Shown: one piece after another, positions 1-6,309 of the stretch
Numbering within the stretch: the first letter of the stretch is position 1
Layout: every line of letters starts with the position of its first letter
Source: DASSKW01 sp035690065
Lineage (GTDB): Bacteria; Pseudomonadota; Gammaproteobacteria; Natronospirales; REEB76
Length of the DNA stretch: 12,538 nt
Assembly: GCA_035690065.1 (NCBI GenBank)
Contig: DASSKW010000074.1
Location: 1 to 12,538, forward strand
Direction: 5' to 3'
The notes under the pieces: generated by a model
What the model saw: only the letters and a program-made list of their open reading frames with translations
Databases searched by the model: none
Told to the model about the DNA's origin: nothing
Translations under genes and position numbers: made by a program

Positions 1-727
1 CCTTGCCGATGGGCGTATCCACAGAAGCGATGCGTTCGTTGAGCCCCAGCAGCCGTTTCACATCTTCCAGCGGTTTATCGAGTATCTCGGCGATCTCTTC
101 CGGCGTCGGCTCGCGATCCAGATCCTGCGTGAGTTTGCGGGCGGCGCGCAGATACAGGTTCAATTCCTTGATCACATGGATCGGGAGGCGGATGGTACGA
201 GTCTGATTCATGATCGCGCGCTCGATGGCCTGACGTATCCACCAGGTCGCATAGGTAGAAAACCGGAAGCCACGCTCTGGATCGAACTTCTCCACCGCGT
301 GGATCAACCCGAGATTACCCTCCTCGATCAGATCGAGCAGCGGCAACCCCCGATTTATGTACTTGCGCGCCATCTTCACGACCAGCCGCAGGTTGCTTTC
401 GATCATGCGCTTGCGCGCGGCCTCGTCGCCTTTTATGGACAGTCGGGCGAAATAGACTTCTTCCTCTGCACTGAGCAACGGCGAATAACCGATCTCCGAA
501 AGATACATGCGGGTGGCATCCAGTTCTTCCGCGCTGAACTGGGCCGGTGGTTCGGGGGCATCATCCACTTCGACTTCGATCATGTGGACTTCATTCGGCA
601 ACAGCGGCTCGCCTTCCGCTTCGGCGTCCTCCTCGACCAGGACGCCCGCGTAAGGGGAATGTTCTTCTTCAGCTTCCAGAAGTACCTTTTCCGGTTCTGA
701 TATGCCGTCGCGACTGTAACCTGTCAT
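1..727 (-). CDS. rpoS: RNA polymerase sigma factor RpoS (sigma-38), C-terminal part cut off by window edge
   Basis: This is the master sigma factor of stationary phase and general stress, which directs core RNA polymerase to stress promoters. About 242 residues are visible from ATG at 725-727; regions 3 and 4 lie outside the window. An acidic N-terminus of about 65 residues is followed by region 1.2 (DATRMYLSEIGYSPLL, about 70-85), region 2 (SNLRLVVKMARKY, then DLIEEGNLGLI, FDPERGFRFSTYATWWIRQ at about 148-166) and NQTRTIRLPIHV at about 174-185. The last two blocks are near-identical to Escherichia RpoS, which separates it from RpoD and RpoH. K187 and E188 match K173 and E174 of the Escherichia protein, which belong to the RssB turnover element, so regulated proteolysis is plausible. 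It follows nlpD after a 138-nt leader, the usual order. Only one Shine-Dalgarno candidate (GGAG) is seen and it lies 15 nt from the ATG; see the leader hairpin. Confidence 0.96.
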   Translation of the reverse strand, partial: MTGYSRDGISEPEKVLLEAEEEHSPYAGVLVEEDAEAEGEPLLPNEVHMIEVEVDDAPEPPAQFSAEELDATRMYLSEIGYSPLLSAEEEVYFARLSIKGDEAARKRMIESNLRLVVKMARKYINRGLPLLDLIEEGNLGLIHAVEKFDPERGFRFSTYATWWIRQAIERAIMNQTRTIRLPIHVIKELNLYLRAARKLTQDLDREPTPEEIAEILDKPLEDVKRLLGLNERIASVDTPIGK

Positions 728-865
728 GACACTTGCGACGTACTCCACGCAGTGTGTATGGCTAATCTTGCCAATCTATCCGGTTGCGATGCAAGCCCGG
801 TGCCACACAGGCTCTTGCGGGCGTTTTTCCGATTGCGACACAGCACCGTTCTCAAGTGCATACCT
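728..865 (-). promoter_or_regulatory. rpoS 5' leader (nlpD-rpoS intergenic), predicted structured
   Basis: This 138-nt gap has no ORF of note and contains the rpoS leader. Reading the minus strand as RNA, several complementary segments are visible: 843-848 with 798-803 (6 bp, extendable by G-U pairs), 818-822 with 795-799 (5 bp, competing with the first), and the start-proximal hairpin at 729-755. In Escherichia the main rpoS promoter lies inside nlpD and the leader is a target of Hfq and small RNAs. Here I can see structure but cannot place a promoter or an sRNA site with confidence. No U-tract follows any stem, so a terminator is unlikely. Confidence 0.5.
729..755 (-). promoter_or_regulatory. 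hairpin at rpoS translation start with Shine-Dalgarno in the loop
   Basis: On the minus-strand RNA, ACACUGCG (755-748) pairs with CGCAAGUGU (737-729) in 8 bp with one bulged A. The loop is UGGAGUACGU. The only good Shine-Dalgarno match, GGAG (746-743), lies in that loop, and the 3' arm ends one base before the AUG. The linear GGAG-AUG distance of 15 nt is long, and folding would bring them closer. The pairing is seen in the sequence; any regulatory role is inference. Confidence 0.45.
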
Positions 866-1621
866 TCAGTGTTGGCGAGGCAGATATTGCAGCGGATCTA
901 CCGGTTTGCCGTTGCGGCGAATCTCGAAATGCAGCAGCGGACGGCCATCCCGGCCCAGCCCCATGGTGGCGATCCGGTCGCCGGCCTGCACCGTATCGCC
1001 TTCCTTGACCAGGATCTCGTCATTGTCGGCGTAGGCGGAAAGGAATTGCTCGCTGTTCTTGATGATTATGAGTTTGCCGTAACCGATGATGCCGCTGCCA
1101 GCATATACCACTTTACCGGCCGCCGCTGCGCGGATATCCGTACCGCGGCCAGCAGTGATGTCGATTCCTTTCGCCAAGGTGCTATCGGCATGAAACAGGC
1201 GGATCACACGTCCGGTTACCGGCCAGCTCCATGTAATATTGCCCGCCGGTGGCGTGAAATTACCGTTCGCAGGAGGTGCCGGGTTGCGCGCAATGCCGGT
1301 CGCGTTCGTGGCAACAGGCGCGATGCGCGAGGTGCTGCCCGTACCGGGCGAAGACAACCGCAAACTCTGGCCCGGCTTGATGAGATAGTCTGAACCGATG
1401 CCATTCCAGCTCGCGACATCGTGATAATCGAGGCCGTAGCGCCATGCTATGGAATACAGCGTATCGCCGGTTTTCACCGTATAGCCCGCCGGCACCGGTT
1501 CTGCAGCAGGTTCCGACTCGACCTGCGCTTGATCGTGCGGAGTCCAGTTCAAGGCACCAGCGCAGCCTGTCAATATCCCCACACATAAAAGTACGCTGCC
1601 ATGATGCAGAAGGCGTCTCAC
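866..1621 (-). CDS. nlpD: NlpD: outer-membrane lipoprotein, LysM + degenerate LytM (M23) murein hydrolase activator
   Basis: NlpD activates the amidase AmiC during septal peptidoglycan splitting. The 251-residue protein has a lipoprotein signal with lipobox LTGC (Cys20), a LysM domain at about 46-90 (GYTVKTGDTLYSIA) and a C-terminal LytM/M23 fold at about 132-248 ending LHFEIRRNGKPVDPLQYLP, very close to Escherichia NlpD. The zinc and catalytic set is incomplete: the first His is Ala150, the YAH His is Asp199, and the first His of HxH is Leu229, while Asp154 and His231 remain. A regulatory, non-enzymatic role fits this. The start is GTG (1619-1621), overlapping the pcm stop by 4 nt as GTGA, with a good GGGAGGG site 6 nt upstream; no ATG precedes the lipobox. 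It is translationally coupled to pcm and followed by rpoS. Confidence 0.93.
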   Translation of the reverse strand: MRRLLHHGSVLLCVGILTGCAGALNWTPHDQAQVESEPAAEPVPAGYTVKTGDTLYSIAWRYGLDYHDVASWNGIGSDYLIKPGQSLRLSSPGTGSTSRIAPVATNATGIARNPAPPANGNFTPPAGNITWSWPVTGRVIRLFHADSTLAKGIDITAGRGTDIRAAAAGKVVYAGSGIIGYGKLIIIKNSEQFLSAYADNDEILVKEGDTVQAGDRIATMGLGRDGRPLLHFEIRRNGKPVDPLQYLPRQH

Positions 1622-2286
1622 CCCAGCCCTCCCAGCAATGGCACAAAACTTACCTTTTCCAGTGTCTGCCGTTCATAGCGGGTTTCATCGCGCCGTGTAA
1701 TCAGCAACAGTTCCTGGCTCCCGCCTTGTATGCCGACCGGGATCACCATCCGGCCCCCGGGCGCAAGCTGCTCTAGTAATGCAGCGGGGATCTCGTCCGG
1801 CGCTGCGGTTACGATGATGCCGTTATAAGGCGCATGATTGGACCAGCCCCAGCCACCATCCGCATGCCGGAAGCGCACATTGCGTACACCGAGCCCATTC
1901 AGGATCTGACGCGCACGCTGTTGCAGCGGCAAGATGCGCTCTACCGTATAGACCTGTTTGACCAGCGCGGCGAGGATTGCAGTCTGATAGCCGCAGCCGG
2001 TGCCGACTTCGAGTACGACCTCGGGCACGCCGTCGGCCAACAGCGCTTCGGTCATGCGCGCAACGATGTAAGGTTGGGAGATCGTCTGCCCATGGCCGAT
2101 CGGTAACGCTGTATCTTCATACGCCCGGCTCGCGAGTGCTTCGTCCACGAACAAGTGTCGTGGCGTCGAACGAATCAGGTTCAATACCGGCGCACTGCGT
2201 ATACCCTGCTCCCTGAGGCGCGCCACCAGCCGCTCGCGGGTGCGTGCAGAGGTCATGCCGATGCCGCGGGTGGTCGCCTCGTTCAT
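1618..2286 (-). CDS. pcm: protein-L-isoaspartate O-methyltransferase
   Basis: Pcm methylates L-isoaspartyl residues formed by ageing of proteins, using S-adenosylmethionine, so that they can revert to aspartate. The 222-residue protein carries the PCMT signature ALPIGHGQTISQPYIVARM (about 60-78, with the conserved Ser70 of TISQP), SAM motif I VLEVGTGCGYQT (91-102), and the later APDEIPAALLEQLAPGGRMV block. The ATG at 2284-2286 overlaps the surE stop as ATGA. This start makes the protein slightly longer than the 208-residue Escherichia enzyme; Met11 is an alternative start, but the ATGA overlap favours the longer form. Its location between surE and nlpD is the standard stress cluster. Confidence 0.96.
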   Translation of the reverse strand: MNEATTRGIGMTSARTRERLVARLREQGIRSAPVLNLIRSTPRHLFVDEALASRAYEDTALPIGHGQTISQPYIVARMTEALLADGVPEVVLEVGTGCGYQTAILAALVKQVYTVERILPLQQRARQILNGLGVRNVRFRHADGGWGWSNHAPYNGIIVTAAPDEIPAALLEQLAPGGRMVIPVGIQGGSQELLLITRRDETRYERQTLEKVSFVPLLGGLG

Positions 2287-3038
2287 GGCAATCCCGCAGC
2301 CTGCAGCCAGTTGGCCAGCGCATCGAGCGCCAGATAACGGGTGAGATCGATCTGCAACGGCGTCACCGAGATACAGCCGCGCCGGATGGCATCGAAATCC
2401 GTGCCAGGCCCGGCATCCTGCTCGCTACCTGGCGGCCCCACCCAGTAGATGGGGCGGCCGCGCGGATCGGCACCGCGGGTTACCGGCTCGGAGCGATGAC
2501 GGTGCCCCAGGCGAGTCGCCTCCACCGCTTCGAGCTTATTCCGGGGACGATCCGGCACATTCACATTGAGGATGGTATCGGCAGGCAATGGATGGCTCAG
2601 CAAACGCTGTACCAGCTCGCGGGTAATCTGTGCAGCGGTCTCGTAATATTGCGGTGCTTCACTCGCCAGGGACACGGCGATGGCTGGATAACCGAGGAAA
2701 CGACCCTCGATCGCGGCCGCCACAGTTCCGGAATACAGCACATCGTCACCCAGATTGGCGCCGGCGTTGATCCCGGAGATAACCATATCCGGTTCCTCTT
2801 CGAGCAAGCCGGTGATGGCGAGGTGCACACAGTCAGTGGGCGTACCATCCACACACCACACATCAGATCCTTCGTCACGGGCCCGCAGTGGACGATCCAG
2901 CGTCAGGGCATGACTGGTACCGCTGCGATTGCGGTCCGGCGCCACGATAGTCACGCTCGCCATATCGCGCAAAGCATCCGCCAGGCAGCGCAGGCCCGGC
3001 GCATGGCAACCATCGTCATTGCTGAGCAATATCCTCAA
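2283..3038 (-). CDS. surE: 5'/3'-nucleotidase SurE (survival protein), TTG start
   Basis: SurE is a divalent-metal-dependent phosphatase acting on 5'- and 3'-nucleoside monophosphates (and short polyphosphate in Escherichia). From TTG (3036-3038) the protein is 251 residues and starts MRILLSNDDG, aligning exactly with the family N-terminus (Escherichia, 253). Metal ligands are present: Asp8, Asp9, Ser39 in DRNRSG, Asn91 in SGINAGANLGDD. The conserved YSGTVAAAIEGRFLG, YWVGPPG and DAGPGTDF blocks are also seen. The reading frame stays open 37 codons further upstream, but only to a GTG inside the divergent smr gene, and that extension resembles nothing in the family. A GGGGA site lies 7 nt before the TTG. 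It is the first gene of surE-pcm-nlpD-rpoS; the promoter should lie in 3039-3142 or beyond, but I see no convincing one on this strand. Confidence 0.93.
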   Translation of the reverse strand: MRILLSNDDGCHAPGLRCLADALRDMASVTIVAPDRNRSGTSHALTLDRPLRARDEGSDVWCVDGTPTDCVHLAITGLLEEEPDMVISGINAGANLGDDVLYSGTVAAAIEGRFLGYPAIAVSLASEAPQYYETAAQITRELVQRLLSHPLPADTILNVNVPDRPRNKLEAVEATRLGHRHRSEPVTRGADPRGRPIYWVGPPGSEQDAGPGTDFDAIRRGCISVTPLQIDLTRYLALDALANWLQAAGLP

Positions 3039-3109
3039 ATCGCAATCCCCGGAAGCAAACGCCCACCCCCCTGGCTCATGGAGCGTCAAGGATACTGTAA
3101 AAGCCGTGT

Positions 3110-3118
3110 TGATATACT
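3110..3118 (+). promoter_or_regulatory. candidate extended -10 promoter for the smr gene
   Basis: The divergent 104-nt gap between surE and the smr gene holds TGATATACT on the plus strand, which matches the extended -10 pattern TGnTATAAT with one mismatch. No -35 hexamer is recognisable at 16-18 nt spacing, as extended -10 promoters tolerate. It would give a short leader of about 18 nt before the ATG at 3143. A GGACGGA stretch (3131-3137) is a weak Shine-Dalgarno candidate. Confidence 0.35.
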
Positions 3119-3142
3119 CTTGAAAAGCACGGACGGATCGAC

Positions 3143-3685
3143 ATGGCACAGCGATTCAAACTAGACGAAGCAGAAAAACGGCTGTTCCGGGATGCCGTCG
3201 CCGATGCCATACGCCTGCCCGTGAAACCCCTGCCACGCAGTCCCAAGCCGAAACCGCGCGCCCGCTTCACCCGCGCCGCAGAACAACAGGTGCTCGAAGA
3301 GAGCCTGACTGGACTACCCGATCCGGATGAACCACTGATCGGCGATGGTCTCTGGTATGCCAAACCCGGGGTGCAGGATGCGACCCTGCGCAAGCTGCGT
3401 CGCGGTCATTACAGCGTCGGTGCCGAACTCGATCTGCATGGTTTGCGCAGTGAGGCGGCACGCATGGCCTTGGTTGAATTCCTGCATTCCGCACATGCTC
3501 GACGGGTGCGTTGCGTGCGCATCATCCACGGCAAAGGCTACCGCTCCGGACCACGCGGTCCGATACTGAAACAGAAACTCAATGGCTGGCTTAGGCAACG
3601 CGACGATGTGAGCGCGTTCTGCTCCGCGCGTCCTGCCGACGGCGGCACGGGTGCAGTGTACGTCCTGCTCAGCGTCCGCAAATAA
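3143..3685 (+). CDS. Smr-domain (MutS2 C-terminal-like) protein, SmrA/YdaL-like
   Basis: This 180-residue protein has a hydrophilic, Pro/Lys/Arg-rich N-terminus (about 1-90) and a C-terminal Smr domain (about 94-177). The two diagnostic motifs are intact: LDLHGL (96-101) and IIHGKG (127-132). The tail SAFCSARPADGGTGAVYVLL resembles Escherichia YdaL (SmrA) more than SmrB. Smr domains are nucleic-acid endonucleases; SmrB cleaves mRNA at collided ribosomes, and retention of the DLHG motif makes nuclease activity possible here. It is the first of two genes in a plus-strand insert, divergent from surE. The substrate is not known from sequence. Confidence 0.88.
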   Translation: MAQRFKLDEAEKRLFRDAVADAIRLPVKPLPRSPKPKPRARFTRAAEQQVLEESLTGLPDPDEPLIGDGLWYAKPGVQDATLRKLRRGHYSVGAELDLHGLRSEAARMALVEFLHSAHARRVRCVRIIHGKGYRSGPRGPILKQKLNGWLRQRDDVSAFCSARPADGGTGAVYVLLSVRK

Positions 3686-3702
3686 CATCCCGGAGAACCG
3701 CG

Positions 3703-3888
3703 ATGCCGCACAGGCCTTATATCGATCTGCTTATCGTGAGTGCAATCATCCTGGGTTTGTTGATCCTGTTACGCCCGTCATTGCTGACAAAATCAGCATT
3801 GCTGCGTTACCTCTCCGGCGCAATCTTGCTGACATTGGGCCTGTTGCATCTGGTTGGAATCAGCCTGCTCAGCATACGATTCCTGTAG
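3703..3888 (+). CDS. small hypothetical membrane protein, two predicted transmembrane helices
   Basis: This is a 61-residue ORF that I do not recognise. It has a short basic/polar start (MPHRPY), a hydrophobic helix at about 8-24 (LLIVSAIILGLLILL), a basic loop (RPSLLTKSALLR), and a second hydrophobic stretch at about 36-55 (LSGAILLTLGLLHLVGISLL). Translation looks real: CGGAGA lies about 8 nt before the ATG, and the gene begins 17 nt after the smr stop, so the two are probably one transcript. It ends 6 nt from the stop of the convergent crotonase gene. No function can be assigned. Confidence 0.65.
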   Translation: MPHRPYIDLLIVSAIILGLLILLRPSLLTKSALLRYLSGAILLTLGLLHLVGISLLSIRFL

Positions 3889-3894
3889 TTCAGA

Positions 3895-4656
3895 TCATGT
3901 TTTTCGTTCTGCCAGTTGCTGCACCAGCTTCTTCATTGCCCTCTGCGTCTCCTCACTGAACCAGACTTTCATCAGGTCTTCATGGCTGCGCACCCCCAGT
4001 TCCTCGAATCGCGATGCCAGATCGGCACGCGCCAGGCTTCGGGTAGCGGCTACTGCCTGTGACGGCAGGGCCAACAGACTCCGGCACCATTCCAGTGCTG
4101 CGGGCAGCAATTGCGCCGCTGGCAACACCTGATCTACCAACCCGATGCGTTGTGCTTCCTCAGGCGCGATCAACAGACCGTGCAGACACAGGCGCTCAGC
4201 CTGACGCGCGCCCACCAGTCGCCTGAGTGCAGCATGGATGATCGCGGGGACCGGTAATCCAACCTGGACCTCGTTGAGGCCGATCTTGAACTTGCCTTCC
4301 GCAGCGATGCGTGCATCGCAGAAGATCGCCAGGACTGCGCCGCCGGCTGGACTGTGGCCGGTGATAGCGGCAATGATGGGGACCGGCGACAAGGCGATGG
4401 TACGCAGCAAATCGATAAAATCCTTCCAGAAAGCATGCATCGCAACGCGATCCAGTTTCAACAACTCCGGCACATCCAGACCTGCCGAGAACATGCCTTC
4501 GGCACCCGAGAGAACGATCGCTCGCACGCCCTCCTGTTTTGCAGTGCTGATCGCCTCGTGCAGTGCCTGCACCAGTACAGGATTGAGTGCATTGGCAGGC
4601 GGACGGGCGAGTTGCAATTCCCGCACGCCACCGTCGTGATCAATCTTCTTCAACAT
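3895..4656 (-). CDS. crotonase-fold protein, delta3-delta2-enoyl-CoA isomerase (ECI1)-like
   Basis: This 253-residue protein of the enoyl-CoA hydratase/isomerase superfamily has the oxyanion-hole and CoA segments ARPPANALN (17-25), MFSAGLDVPELL (55-66) and GHSPAGGAVLAIFCDARIA (100-118). Aligned by eye to rat mitochondrial hydratase, Glu144 is replaced by Val108, while the second catalytic Glu is kept as Glu129 in KIGLNEVQVGLP. This single-Glu pattern, and the wording FSAGLD...FWK...PAGG...GLNE...GLVDQVLP, match mitochondrial ECI1, which shifts 3-enoyl-CoA to trans-2-enoyl-CoA. It is therefore better called an isomerase than a hydratase. The ATG lies inside truD (17-nt overlap), with a strong GGAGGAG site 9 nt upstream. 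No other beta-oxidation gene is nearby. Confidence 0.82.
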   Translation of the reverse strand: MLKKIDHDGGVRELQLARPPANALNPVLVQALHEAISTAKQEGVRAIVLSGAEGMFSAGLDVPELLKLDRVAMHAFWKDFIDLLRTIALSPVPIIAAITGHSPAGGAVLAIFCDARIAAEGKFKIGLNEVQVGLPVPAIIHAALRRLVGARQAERLCLHGLLIAPEEAQRIGLVDQVLPAAQLLPAALEWCRSLLALPSQAVAATRSLARADLASRFEELGVRSHEDLMKVWFSEETQRAMKKLVQQLAERKT

Positions 4657-5704
4657 CGTGGTTGACTCCTCCAGCCGGATTCTCGATCTCTACCAGTTCT
4701 CTCAACACCGTCGTCGCGTATGCGCCCGCTGGAAGAAAGAATTCCAGAGTCAGGGTACGCTCATTCTCGCTTTGCCAGCGCAGGTCTGGCACTGGCAGAC
4801 GCAGTGCACGTCGTGCCGCCGCCAGGCGTGCCGCTTCAAGTCCGCGCGTGAATGCCGGATAAGTCTGCGCTACACGCACCTCAAGTGCGGAAACTTCGTT
4901 ACTCACAAGCCTTTCGCCCTCGCCCCACATGGGGCCAGTAGGATGTACATCGCCAGAAGCGATCCGCGCCTGCAATGCCGCATCGACCTCATCGTTGCGG
5001 AATACACTATGCGTACCTTCCAGCATGCACACTTCACCTGCAATTGCAGTATTCCACGTGCCTGATGCTACGCGCTCCGAGAGTATCGCATTGAAGATCA
5101 GGCTTCGCGCCGTGGACAGCAGCAGACTGCGCAGGTCCCGATCACGGATAGCGCGTGGGTCGGCGAAGAACCGCTCTGCGTTTGAGATATTGCTGCCGCC
5201 ATGTCCGAAACGCTGGCTGCCAAAATAATTCGGGACACCTTGCGCGCGGATCAGCTCCAGCCTCTTTATCAGTTCTGCCGCTGGTACCGACAACTCACGC
5301 AATACCAGGCGAAAGCGATTACCTTTGAGCGCGCCGAGACGCAACTTGCGACGATGACGCAGCGACGACAATACCCGGTATTCCGGATGTGCATGTGCCG
5401 CCCAATCCGGTTCTGGCTGCTTGCCGAGCCATAGCGAGAAATGCTGGACCGTCACCGCGTTCCGGTCCTTGCGTCCGGCATAACTCACGTCGCGCGATCT
5501 CACGCCAGCGATACGGGCCAGTTCACGCGCTACCCAGGCCGTATTGGCGCCACGCTTCTCCACCTGTAACAGCAGATGCTCACCGTCGCCGTCGGCCGTG
5601 AAACCCAGTACTTCATCGACGCGGAAATCCTCCGGCAGGCTGCGAATCCGGGCGCGGCATTCGGGTCGGCCATATGCAAATGACCAATCGGGCAGTTCGG
5701 ACAT
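4640..5704 (-). CDS. truD: tRNA pseudouridine(13) synthase TruD
   Basis: TruD isomerises uridine 13 of tRNA-Glu to pseudouridine. The 354-residue protein has the family N-terminal block (RSLPEDFRVDEVLGF, about 21-35), the catalytic motif YAGRKDRNAVTVQ with Asp80 exactly where Escherichia TruD has it, the NYFGSQRFGHGGSN block that follows the catalytic domain, and a TRUD insertion domain with AGEVCMLEGTHSVF and HPTGPMWG. Length is normal. It starts 6 nt after the ispF stop and ends 17 nt inside the crotonase gene, so it is likely cotranscribed with both. No strong Shine-Dalgarno is seen, so translation probably depends on coupling to ispF. Confidence 0.96.
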   Translation of the reverse strand: MSELPDWSFAYGRPECRARIRSLPEDFRVDEVLGFTADGDGEHLLLQVEKRGANTAWVARELARIAGVRSRDVSYAGRKDRNAVTVQHFSLWLGKQPEPDWAAHAHPEYRVLSSLRHRRKLRLGALKGNRFRLVLRELSVPAAELIKRLELIRAQGVPNYFGSQRFGHGGSNISNAERFFADPRAIRDRDLRSLLLSTARSLIFNAILSERVASGTWNTAIAGEVCMLEGTHSVFRNDEVDAALQARIASGDVHPTGPMWGEGERLVSNEVSALEVRVAQTYPAFTRGLEAARLAAARRALRLPVPDLRWQSENERTLTLEFFLPAGAYATTVLRELVEIENPAGGVNHDVEED

Positions 5705-5710
5705 GAGGAC

Positions 5711-6193
5711 TCAGCCGCCGGGATGGGAATCTATCAATGCTACCGCATGCACAGCGATGCCTTCGCCGCGACCGATATAACCCATGCCTTCCGTGGTGGT
5801 GGCTTTCACGTTGACGTGATCCGCTGCAATCTTTAGATCAACAGCCAGATTCGCGCACATGGCAGGGATGTGCGGCATGAGCTTCGGTGCCTGCGCAATA
5901 ATCGTGGCGTCAACCTGCACGGGGCTCAGTTGCTTCCCGGCTAACAGTTTCAGGACCTGTGTCAGCATCTTGCGGCTGTCAGCGCCTCGCCAGACCGGAT
6001 CAGTATCGGGGAAATGCCGGCCGATGTCTCCCAGCGCTGCTGCTCCAAGTAACGCATCGCAGACCGCATGCAGCAGCACGTCGCCGTCCGAATGCGCCTT
6101 GATGCCCCGGGTATGCGGGATGCGGACGCCGCCGAGTACGATGCTGTCACCGGTCGTGAAAGCATGGACATCGAAGCCGTGACCGATCCTCAT
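5711..6193 (-). CDS. ispF: 2-C-methyl-D-erythritol 2,4-cyclodiphosphate synthase
   Basis: IspF converts CDP-ME-2-phosphate to the cyclic diphosphate in the MEP isoprenoid pathway. The 160-residue protein is full length: RIGHGFDVH with zinc ligands Asp8 and His10, AHSDGDVLLHAVCDALLG with His42, GDIGRHFPDTDP, and the C-terminal TTTEGMGYIGRGEGIA block (132-147). The gene just upstream would normally be ispD, whose product works two steps earlier; it is absent here. The start codon lacks a clear Shine-Dalgarno site and overlaps (ATGA) the stop of a tiny ORF running through the upstream gap. truD follows after 6 nt. Confidence 0.97.
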   Translation of the reverse strand: MRIGHGFDVHAFTTGDSIVLGGVRIPHTRGIKAHSDGDVLLHAVCDALLGAAALGDIGRHFPDTDPVWRGADSRKMLTQVLKLLAGKQLSPVQVDATIIAQAPKLMPHIPAMCANLAVDLKIAADHVNVKATTTEGMGYIGRGEGIAVHAVALIDSHPGG

Positions 6194-6303
6194 GCGGTTA
6201 CTTCTGTGTGCGACATGGATATCGTTTTCGTCATAGTCACACTATCCGGGCGGGTAATCCCGGGAAGAAGATGATTCGACCAGCAACTCATCAATCTCGT
6301 CAC
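6190..6303 (-). other. possible small ORF filling the ftsB-ispF gap, stop/start overlap with ispF
   Basis: A minus-strand frame opens at GTG 6301-6303 (internal ATG at 6289-6291), runs 37 codons and ends in a TGA that overlaps the ispF ATG as ATGA. A second short frame begins with ATG at 6308-6310, overlapping the ftsB stop as TGATG, and ends after 22 codons (stop at 6242-6244). Neither product resembles a known protein and neither has a good Shine-Dalgarno site. They may matter only for coupling ribosomes from ftsB to ispF, or the first may be the eroded 3' end of ispD. Chance is a real possibility at this length. Confidence 0.25.
6233..6265 (-). promoter_or_regulatory. two adjacent inverted repeats in the ftsB-ispF gap
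   Basis: On the plus strand, CCGGG (6246-6250) pairs with CCCGG (6259-6263) across an 8-nt loop. Immediately beside it, ATAGT (6233-6237) pairs with ACTAT (6241-6245) across a 3-nt loop. Neither has a U-tract, so they do not look like an intrinsic terminator. They could be RNA structure in the ftsB-ispF message or a protein-binding site. The function is unknown. Confidence 0.35.
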
Positions 6304-6309
6304 CCGGCA

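Noticed and set aside
866..1621. NlpD as an active zinc endopeptidase
   Set aside because: Several LytM ligand positions are substituted (Ala150, Asp199, Leu229), as in known non-enzymatic amidase activators.
3109..3120. Bidirectional promoter sharing one -10 element between surE and smr
   Set aside because: The minus-strand hexamer TATATC lacks the important final T and has no -35; only the plus-strand reading is a fair match.
3039..3149. N-terminal extension of SurE to the GTG at 3147-3149
   Set aside because: The extra 37 residues have no counterpart in the family, overlap the divergent smr gene, and a TTG with a ribosome site sits exactly at the family start.
2244..3164. A 306-codon plus-strand open frame across surE, and similar long plus-strand frames at 176-700, 6836-7501 and 9936-10526
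   Set aside because: They lie antisense to well-supported genes (surE, rpoS, eno, pyrG), have no family resemblance, and are expected shadows in GC-rich coding DNA.
3856..3883. GGAATC/GATTCC inverted repeat as a terminator for the smr transcript
   Set aside because: The stem is only 6 bp with a 16-nt loop, lies within the coding region, and no T-run follows directly.
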